The notes under the pieces are model-generated. The model was not told where the DNA came from. It ran no database searches and saw nothing but the letters and a program-made list of their open reading frames with translations. Positions 7,928 to 12,706 of a stretch of DNA of 12,706 nt are shown here, in pieces (position 1 is the first letter of the stretch; each line of letters starts with the position of its first letter). Source of the DNA: Willaertia magna. Its lineage: Eukaryota > Heterolobosea > Eutetramitea > Acrasida > Naegleriidae. Where the stretch lies: NCBI GenBank assembly GCA_902984215.1, contig CADWAF010005527.1, forward strand, positions 1-12,706, in the 5' to 3' direction. Made by a program: the position numbers and the translations under genes.

Positions 7928-8415
7928 TTACTCCAATTTATCTAATAATTGTAAACGACTTAAAATTACAGCTTTAGCGGTTTCTTCTATTTCTCCAGCT
8001 AAAAACATTTCATCTAAGATCATATAAACCTATTGGTAGTTCAAATTAATTATTATTTTGGTAAGGTTATTATTGGGTGGGTACTTACTTTGTGGAAATT
8101 GAAAACTAAATCTAATTCACAGACATTTCCAAAGAATTGATCTAAAACTTCAACGAATAGGTGGATTGATTCTAAATATGCTAAATCATTATCATTAACA
8201 TCAACACAAACGCTGAAATAGAGTCCAGCATAACGACGATAAATAACTTTAAATTTACGGAATTCAACAAAATTAGTAAATTTTTGATCTCTGGACGTTA
8301 TTAAACGATGTACTTCAATTTTAATTTTCTCCTTCTCATCATCGTCGTATGGGTCATACCATTTACTTAATCTTGTTTTACCTGCACGGTTTTGCAAGAG
8401 AATAAAATGAAGCAT
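7928..8415 (-). CDS. ap2s1: AP-2 clathrin adaptor complex, sigma subunit (two exons)
   Basis: This is the small subunit of the AP-2 adaptor, which selects cargo and recruits clathrin at the plasma membrane for endocytosis. Exon 1 is 8089-8415 (109 codons) and exon 2 is 7928-8029 (33 codons plus stop). They are joined in phase 0 to give 142 residues, exactly the usual sigma-2 length. The longin-like core is highly conserved: [15 protein letters not shown] at 6-20, [20 protein letters not shown] at 45-64 and [12 protein letters not shown] at 96-107. Exon 2 supplies the expected [17 protein letters not shown] ending. Dileucine-binding positions known from mammalian sigma-2 (R15, A63, L65, V88, N97, V98, L103) are all present. 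The ATG sits in AAAAAATG. Without the intron, the frame would read a false tail after K109 and stop within the intron. The AP-2 call over AP-1 rests on overall similarity and is strong. Confidence 0.97.
8030..8088 (-). other. Intron of AP-2 sigma (59 nt, GT-AG)
   Basis: The donor is GTAAGT directly after AAA (Lys109). The acceptor is ACCAATAG before GTT (Val110). Removing it restores the conserved sequence [18 protein letters not shown] and the full family length, so the boundaries are secure. It is phase 0. Confidence 0.93.
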
Positions 8416-8529
8416 TTTTTATTTTTTAATTTTTATTAATTTTCGTATTAGCCATTTAATTTGGTTTGGATTCTAAAATTGTATTGCGGCTGTCGTTTTC
8501 AAAAACAAAAAAAATGTTCACAAAATTAT

Positions 8530-8535
8530 TTTATT
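8530..8535 (-). terminator. Poly(A) signal AATAAA of the small glycoprotein gene
   Basis: AATAAA on the minus strand lies about 16 nt after the stop at 8551. The gap to the next start codon (8415) is only 135 nt, so the terminator of this gene and the promoter of AP-2 sigma share that space. Confidence 0.4.
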
Positions 8536-8550
8536 AAGACTCAAAACTCA

Positions 8551-9078
8551 TCAAACAAAAAGTAACAGTATTCCCATACCTATGAACCATATAAAAGATC
8601 CCGAGTATTCACTGTGGCTTGCTCCTGAGGTTGGATTAGTATCATTGTTGTTTTTGTCCCCAAAAACTCCACCTGGATTATTAGGAGACCCAGGTTGAGT
8701 TGTTGTGGCTCCACTTGGAGGATAGGTTGGATTGTTATCTCCTGAAGTTGAGTTGTTGTTTGAGGTTGTTGAGTTTGATACAGTTGAATTATTTACAATT
8801 ACTGTGGAGTTATCGTTTGGCATTGTTACATTAATTAAGGTATTATTTCCAGGTAAAGGTTCTGTAATGTTAGTCCCAGGGAATGTATTGTTGCCTATTA
8901 CTGTTGTTAAATAATATTTAGTTGTTAATATATACTTACCAATAGTTGAGTTTACAATAATTGGATTTTCGCTACCACCGTCTTGACTATTTACAAAAGA
9001 AATGTTCATTAGAACAAAACCCATAAGAACAGCAGATATTACTAGAATTGCTTTACAACTCATATTTGAATTGGTCAT
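8551..9078 (-). CDS. Small Asn/Thr/Ser-rich, heavily N-glycosylated GPI-type surface protein
   Basis: The 175-residue protein has an N-terminal signal sequence (hydrophobic 10-29, likely cleavage after VNS at 31). It has a mature part with ten N-x-S/T sequons between residues 43 and 147 (for example VNST, GNNT, TNIT, NVT). A Pro/Gly/Asn/Thr linker (113-150) follows, then a C-terminal hydrophobic stretch FIWFIGMGILLLFV ending at the last residue. Small residues SGAS (151-154) just before the tail suit a GPI-attachment site. No cysteine remains after the signal peptide. It looks like a mucin-like or spacer-type cell-surface glycoprotein; no specific function is recognised. The next upstream gene on the same strand also encodes a predicted surface protein, but the two sequences are not visibly related. 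Confidence 0.8.
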   Translation of the reverse strand: MTNSNMSCKAILVISAVLMGFVLMNISFVNSQDGGSENPIIVNSTIGKYILTTKYYLTTVIGNNTFPGTNITEPLPGNNTLINVTMPNDNSTVIVNNSTVSNSTTSNNNSTSGDNNPTYPPSGATTTQPGSPNNPGGVFGDKNNNDTNPTSGASHSEYSGSFIWFIGMGILLLFV

Positions 9079-9251
9079 CTTTTTTATCTTGGATTGTTGA
9101 AGTTGACAAAACTTTCTTTAAATTTCCATTTAAATAAGAGAAAATTTCCTATTTAAAAGTATTACTACCAAAGCAAAGATAAAATTAAATCCTAAATTAA
9201 GAACGTATTATTATTAGATGACAACAATCATTGGTAACTGTTTTCAAATTT
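9079..9251. other. Short spacer between two surface-protein genes (173 bp)
   Basis: This is AT-rich sequence between the stop of the larger surface-protein gene and the start of the small glycoprotein gene, both on the minus strand. Minus-strand TTTAAAT elements (about 9117-9155) could serve as TATA-like boxes. Only AATAAT, not AATAAA, was seen downstream of the larger gene. No coding content is evident. Confidence 0.35.
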
Positions 9252-10487
9252 CTAATTACAATACATCCATTCAAATATTAAATAGATAACAATAATACTT
9301 ATAATTGATGGTATTGTTCTAACACTGGAAGAGTAATAAAATCTAATGTAACTATTGCTTATTTGAGACAGTAAGGTTGGGTCTGACGTATTAACAACCC
9401 ATGGAGTAGTAGTAATATTATAAAAATACTCAACATTAGGATCCCCGGATAGTACATCCCTTTTATTTGCCATTGGTCTTTTCCCTTCATTTCCAGCAGT
9501 TACTAGATATAGAGATAATAAAGAAGAAGCCCTTGTATTTATCTCTGCAAATCCGACACTATCACCATACATAAGGGAGTAAAATCTAAGGGTGTACGGT
9601 ACATCATCCCTTGGTTGAAGGGAGTTAGTTGGTGGATTAATTTTAATTGAAGTAAGCAAAAAGGTTCCAGTCCAATAAAACCTTTGCTTGTCATCCCCGG
9701 TATTACAGTATTTCATATCTACATAGAACATTTTGTCAATAATGGAATAATTACCAATAGAAAAACAAAGTGATGGGAGTAGCGTACTTGAAATGTAAAC
9801 ACCTTTCCCTGATGGGTGGTTTATAATTCTAAAGCGATATTTTTCTTTTCTCATTACCTCATCGCTTCTTATATCAGAAGATCTAAGGAGAACAGTTCCA
9901 TTAATTGTTGAATTGTCAACATATAAGGCATCCTCACTATTTACAATGATAAACTCGTGACCATTATAAGCTGTTGGTAAACGAACATTACCCTCTTTTA
10001 GGACATTATAATTACCAACACTTTGAAGTAATGTTTCATTTTGTTTATAATTAAATTGATATACATTATATCCATCAGAAACTGTATAGAATTTCTTTGA
10101 AGATGAATCATATACACAAATTTCTTGTCTTTTTTGATACTGTACAGGATTTGTTTTTGAGTTAACGAATGGAATAGAGCACCACGTTGTTGTGTACTTT
10201 AAGGACATTACATTCTTTCGTGTCAAAGTATTTGATTCAGATAATTCAGCTGTTTTATAATCGTCTGTTTTTATCGTCAGTTCATTAGCGAATAATTATT
10301 AAGGCTAAAAACACTTACCATAAGACATTCCATAAAGATCATAAGTTGATACTCTTCCACCATAAGTTACAGTACTTTGATAAGAAGAGCTTAATGAAGA
10401 TTTCGGAATTTCAATTAACAACACCCATCCAATTATTCCAATCCAAAGGCTTAACAACCTCGAAGATAGATCAACTCTTCCTTTCAT
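9252..10487 (-). CDS. Two-exon membrane or secreted glycoprotein with possible beta-trefoil segment
   Basis: Exon 1 (10319-10487) encodes 56 residues, with a basic start (MKGR) and a hydrophobic signal or anchor at 11-27. Exon 2 (9252-10264) continues the frame after a phase-1 intron, giving 393 residues in all. No ATG opens exon 2 upstream of residue 76, so an unspliced reading would lose the signal sequence. Six N-x-S/T sequons lie in the middle and C-terminal parts. Residues ~198-254 contain YRFRIINHPSGKGVYIS and later DKQRFYW, resembling the strand and Q-x-W-type repeats of lectin-like beta-trefoil domains. This is a by-eye inference of low certainty. A hydrophobic segment near the C-terminus (about 374-387, SIISIIVIYLIF) is followed by EWMYCN, suggesting a membrane anchor rather than a typical GPI tail. 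Function unknown. Confidence 0.75.
10265..10318 (-). other. Intron of the larger surface-protein gene (54 nt; alternative 69 nt)
   Basis: The donor is GTAAGT after TCTTATG, in phase 1. Two acceptors, AAAAACAG ending at 10265 and AAAACAG ending at 10250, lie 15 nt apart and both keep the frame, so the second would simply remove five residues. The first gives a length close to the AP-2 sigma intron. Without splicing, exon 1 would end within a few codons of the donor. Confidence 0.75.
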
Positions 10488-10974
10488 ATTTATCCGTATT
10501 TTTTTTGGCGGTATACTTTACATGGGGTCCTTAAAGACGGTGGAGAATTACAACAATCACCTTAGAAGATGTTTTAGAAAAATATTTTAATTCTTCCTTT
10601 CTACTTTTTAAACAACTATTATTCTAGGCTATTGTTATATATTAGGTTTATATTATGTTTTGAGAATGAAAAGGATTAAAGTAGTTTTTGAAAAATCATA
10701 GTTAATTAGTATTTCATGCATATTTGCTAATCAATGTTATCTTTAGTGAAAAAATTTATCTGAAAGAATTTATCAGTTTACTTCTTTTTACATTGAACCT
10801 TTTTTAAACATGTTTTTATTGGATACTTTGATTTAACTCTTTTCCTTTTACAAAATAAAAATTTACAAAACTGTAAAGTTTACAAAATAATTAAAATCAG
10901 CGAGGAAAATAAAAAGATTTCTTAAGAAAGAATAGGAAGATTGTAAATAATTTACACACAACTAAAAAAATAGA
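10488..10974. other. Divergent promoter spacer, 487 bp
   Basis: This spacer separates the surface-protein gene (minus) from the HglS-like gene (plus). Near the minus-strand start lies a moderately GC-rich patch with GGCGGTATAC (about 10507-10516) and CATGGGGTCC. The rest is AT-rich. Close to the plus-strand gene three TTTACAAAA copies occur. No ORF with recognisable content was seen; the plus-strand open frame over exon 1 of the neighbour is its antisense shadow. Confidence 0.45.
10847..10887 (+). repeat. Three TTTACAAAA direct repeats upstream of the HglS-like gene
   Basis: TTTACAAAA occurs at 10847-10855, 10862-10870 and 10879-10887, so starts are 15 and 17 nt apart. The last copy ends 87 nt before the ATG. 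Between copies two and three is TGTAAA, the inverse of TTTACA. They may be regulatory, or chance repeats in AT-rich DNA. Confidence 0.35.
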
Positions 10975-12030
10975 ATGTTTTCAACTTTGACATCTAAAGT
11001 TAGTCAACCTGCTGTGAAAACCGTTTTGTCCACCAACACCTGTAAGAATTACAATGTTTTAAAGCAAGTCACAGATGAATTGTGGAAAGAATACCTAATA
11101 AGAGTGCCTTATGCTAGAAAATACGTTGACATTAACTACACATTAGGTGGTAACGTAGTAAACGACCATATTGCGCTTAGAACTTTTCACATCGAACCAA
11201 CCAACAGCAGTAAAAAGAACAATGTAGCTTGGGGTGGTGTTAAATCTTTAGCTAGAGTACTTAAACCATTTGGCTATAAAGATAAAGGCGATTATCTTTT
11301 TAAGGATACCCATCTATACGCTCAACATTTTGAGTTCCCTGAAGATCAAGATGTCCCAAAGATTTTCATTTCGCAGCTGGAGGTACAAAAGTTATCAAAG
11401 AAGAATCAGAAAATTATTAAGGAAATATTGATAGATGCCAAAGATCCTTTGGATAGAGATGCTTTAAGATTACTTGATATTGTAGAACGTAATCAATCAG
11501 AACTTAAGGATTTAGAGAAGAAATATTTGTCACAAAGTTTATTAAATGTTTTTAAAAGACAATGGTCAATCCCTTACGAAAAGGATGTTTTAGAATTAAA
11601 TAAAGAAAGTCAATATGCAGCATGGACAGCAATTCATGGATGGTCCGTCAATCACTTTACTGCTTATATTAACAGACAAAATATTTCGAAACTTAAAACT
11701 ATTGAAGACACAATTGACTATTTAGAAAAGGAATGTAAAATTCCAATGAAAAAAGGTGGAATTGTAGGACCACAAAAATTGAGGCAAACAGCAACAGCAG
11801 CAGTTACAGAAAAGGTTCTATTAAGAGATGAAAATAATGAATTAGTTGAGCGAGATTGGAGTTATGCATATTATGAATTTGCTCAAAGAGGAAAAGGCGA
11901 GAATGGTGAATTATTTAATGGATTTTTAGCTGGTAATACTCCTAGTTTATTTGCTAATACAACTTTTTCTGTAACAAATGCTGAACAAACCAACAACAAG
12001 CACAATTCTCAAGCAGAAATTGTAATGTGA
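10975..12030 (+). CDS. DUF1338/HglS-family 2-oxoadipate dioxygenase/decarboxylase
   Basis: Characterised members are Fe(II)-dependent enzymes that turn 2-oxoadipate, a lysine-degradation intermediate, into 2-hydroxyglutarate with release of CO2. The 351-residue protein shows the family signature VNDHIALRTF (62-71). The expected metal ligands are H65, H227 (in SVNHFTAYIN) and E301 (in YYEFAQRG). R69 sits four residues after the first His, as the substrate-binding Arg does in the Pseudomonas enzyme (H70/R74/H226/E294, from memory). The NTPSLFANTTFS segment (321-332) fits the usual end of the fold. Residues 1-~25 are Ser/Thr/Lys-rich without acidic residues, suggesting a mitochondrial presequence. 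The protein is shorter than the ~450-residue bacterial YdcJ/HglS proteins, so substrate-positioning residues in their C-terminal part may differ. The single exon is intact. Substrate is inferred from the family, not shown. Confidence 0.9.
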   Translation: MFSTLTSKVSQPAVKTVLSTNTCKNYNVLKQVTDELWKEYLIRVPYARKYVDINYTLGGNVVNDHIALRTFHIEPTNSSKKNNVAWGGVKSLARVLKPFGYKDKGDYLFKDTHLYAQHFEFPEDQDVPKIFISQLEVQKLSKKNQKIIKEILIDAKDPLDRDALRLLDIVERNQSELKDLEKKYLSQSLLNVFKRQWSIPYEKDVLELNKESQYAAWTAIHGWSVNHFTAYINRQNISKLKTIEDTIDYLEKECKIPMKKGGIVGPQKLRQTATAAVTEKVLLRDENNELVERDWSYAYYEFAQRGKGENGELFNGFLAGNTPSLFANTTFSVTNAEQTNNKHNSQAEIVM

Positions 12031-12333
12031 ACAAATAATCAAACAACCTTAAACTTTAACCTTAATAACCTATCATTATCTTAATAAAATACTGTTTATC
12101 TAATTAAATATTTTTAATTTAATATTAATAACATTTAGTAAATTTAATTATAAATTAATTTAATATAAAATAAATATTTGCACGTTGAAATCGATTAAAT
12201 TTTGCTTTAATATTTTAAATATTAATAATTTTTTAAAATAATTACCAAAGTTATCATCCAACAAATTACCGCCACACAATGCAAACCGCAATTCTATTTA
12301 TCTAGATCAATTTAATACACATTTTTATAAGGA
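12031..12333. other. AT-rich spacer between the HglS-like gene and the tRNA (303 bp)
   Basis: This spacer is extremely AT-rich up to about 12240, with interleaved TTTAAT/ATTAAA tracts. It becomes less AT-rich near 12250-12310 (ACCGCCACACAATGCAAACC). It holds the poly(A) signal of the preceding gene and the 5' flank of the tRNA gene. No retrotransposon end, ORF or target-site duplication was seen next to the tRNA. Confidence 0.45.
12083..12088 (+). terminator. Poly(A) signal AATAAA of the HglS-like gene
   Basis: AATAAA lies 53 nt after the stop codon, within TTAATAAAATAC. Assigned by motif and distance. Confidence 0.4.
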
Positions 12334-12404
12334 GCGTCGATGGTTTAGTGGTAGAATGCAGCGTTGCCATCGCTGCGACCCGGGTTCGATTCCCGGTCGA
12401 CGCA
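12334..12404 (+). tRNA. tRNA-Gly (anticodon GCC)
   Basis: This is an intronless 71-nt eukaryotic tRNA. The acceptor stem GCGTCGA (12334-12340) pairs perfectly with TCGACGC (12397-12403), with discriminator A at 12404. The D arm carries TAGTGGTAGAA, matching the RNA polymerase III A box. The anticodon stem CAGCG/CGCTG encloses the loop TTGCCAT with anticodon GCC at 12366-12368, reading GGC and GGT. The T arm is CCGGG-TTCGATT-CCCGG, containing the B box. A T4 run at 12413-12416 could terminate transcription. Gly-GCC suits the strong use of GGT in the neighbouring genes. Confidence 0.97.
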
Positions 12405-12419
12405 ATTAGTTGTTTTATG

Positions 12420-12706
12420 TTAGTATTTATTTTGCAACTTGCTCATTAAATCCCTCAAACTAGTTTCATACAAAATTTCAGCAATTTTATCATATCCTTT
12501 TGGTGTAAAATGTAAACAATCATCCCAATACATTTTTCTTTCCAATTCATCACAATCTTTATAACTCAATAAATTACAAATATCAACAAATCTCATCTTT
12601 TCATTATTTTCTTTACAATAATTTTCAATAAAATTATTTACAAATATTTTCTTTTTTAAATAAGAATTTTCAAATCGTTCTAAATGTTCAAAAGTTGTAC
12701 TTGGAA
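12420..12706 (-). CDS. SGNH/GDSL-type hydrolase, C-terminal part (runs off the window)
   Basis: Ninety-four codons and a TAA stop (12420-12422) are visible; the 5' part lies beyond the window end. Near the C-terminus the protein reads MYWDDCLHFTPKGYDKIAE. Here D-x-x-H (visible residues 62-65) matches block V of SGNH/GDSL hydrolases, carrying the catalytic Asp and His, and the TPKGY continuation is typical of small esterases of the isoamyl-acetate-esterase or lipase type. The Ser, Gly and Asn blocks would be in the missing part, so activity cannot be judged. AATAAA lies inside the last codons. The gene ends only 15 nt from the oppositely oriented tRNA. Confidence 0.75.
   Translation of the reverse strand, partial: PSTTFEHLERFENSYLKKKIFVNNFIENYCKENNEKMRFVDICNLLSYKDCDELERKMYWDDCLHFTPKGYDKIAEILYETSLRDLMSKLQNKY
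12426..12431 (-). terminator. Poly(A) hexamer AATAAA inside the last codons of the SGNH hydrolase gene
   Basis: The minus strand reads AATAAA in the Asn-Lys codons near the C-terminus, ending 4 nt before the stop codon. If used, the 3' UTR would be only a few tens of nucleotides and would lie mostly on the antisense strand of the tRNA gene. Confidence 0.35.

Noticed and set aside
8053..8415. AP-2 sigma read as an unspliced 120-residue protein
   Set aside because: The sequence after Lys109 would be unrelated to the family. Splicing gives the exact 142-residue protein with the conserved ending.
9252..10226. Reading the larger surface-protein gene as one exon starting at 10226
   Set aside because: That start is TTG and gives no signal sequence. 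Joining to exon 1 through a GTAAG...CAG intron restores a normal secretory protein.
10346..10534. Plus-strand 62-codon ORF opposite exon 1 of the surface-protein gene
   Set aside because: It is antisense to a spliced exon with a clear signal sequence and donor site, and has no recognisable domain.

Overview
The window is nuclear DNA of an AT-rich, compact-genome protist. Three things show this: a 71-nt eukaryotic tRNA-Gly(GCC), two short GT-AG introns (59 and about 54 nt), and AATAAA poly(A) hexamers just after or even inside stop codons. Start codons mostly sit in A-rich context, one long protein is full of Asn runs, and the secreted Cys-rich protein uses GGT/GTT/GCT/TGT-type codons. These traits best fit a dictyostelid social amoeba of moderate AT content. 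A Naegleria-like heterolobosean is the main alternative, because introns are few and intergenic DNA is not extremely AT-rich. The species cannot be fixed from the sequence alone.

Layout, left to right. Positions 1-159 hold an unexplained GC-rich edge and the 3' flank of the first gene. Three minus-strand genes follow: a secreted, probably GPI-anchored protein with seven four-cysteine modules (160-1557); an 859-residue Asn/Ser-rich protein carrying eight copies of a basic-Ser decapeptide (1857-4436); and a 466-residue membrane protein with a hydrophobic hairpin followed by a PH-like region (4819-6219). A 552-bp divergent spacer containing a 54-codon upstream ORF leads to a plus-strand orphan gene (6772-7848). 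That gene converges, with a 79-nt gap, on the AP-2 clathrin adaptor sigma subunit (7928-8415, two exons). Two minus-strand surface glycoprotein genes follow: a small N-glycan-rich, GPI-type protein (8551-9078) and a two-exon protein with a possible lectin-like beta-trefoil segment (9252-10487). After a 487-bp divergent spacer comes a DUF1338/HglS-family 2-oxoadipate dioxygenase/decarboxylase with a likely mitochondrial presequence (10975-12030). The window ends with the tRNA and, 15 nt beyond it on the opposite strand, the 3' end of an SGNH/GDSL-type hydrolase gene that runs off the edge.

Nothing indicates a mobile element, CRISPR array, operon or biosynthetic cluster. The genes look like ordinary neighbours rather than one pathway. 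Three encode predicted cell-surface or secreted proteins, and AP-2 sigma works at the plasma membrane, but a functional link is not shown. The items most worth a second look are the repeated decapeptide in the Asn-rich protein, the hairpin/PH-like protein, the seven-module Cys-rich surface protein, the HglS homologue, and the small ORF in the 6.2-6.8 kb spacer.
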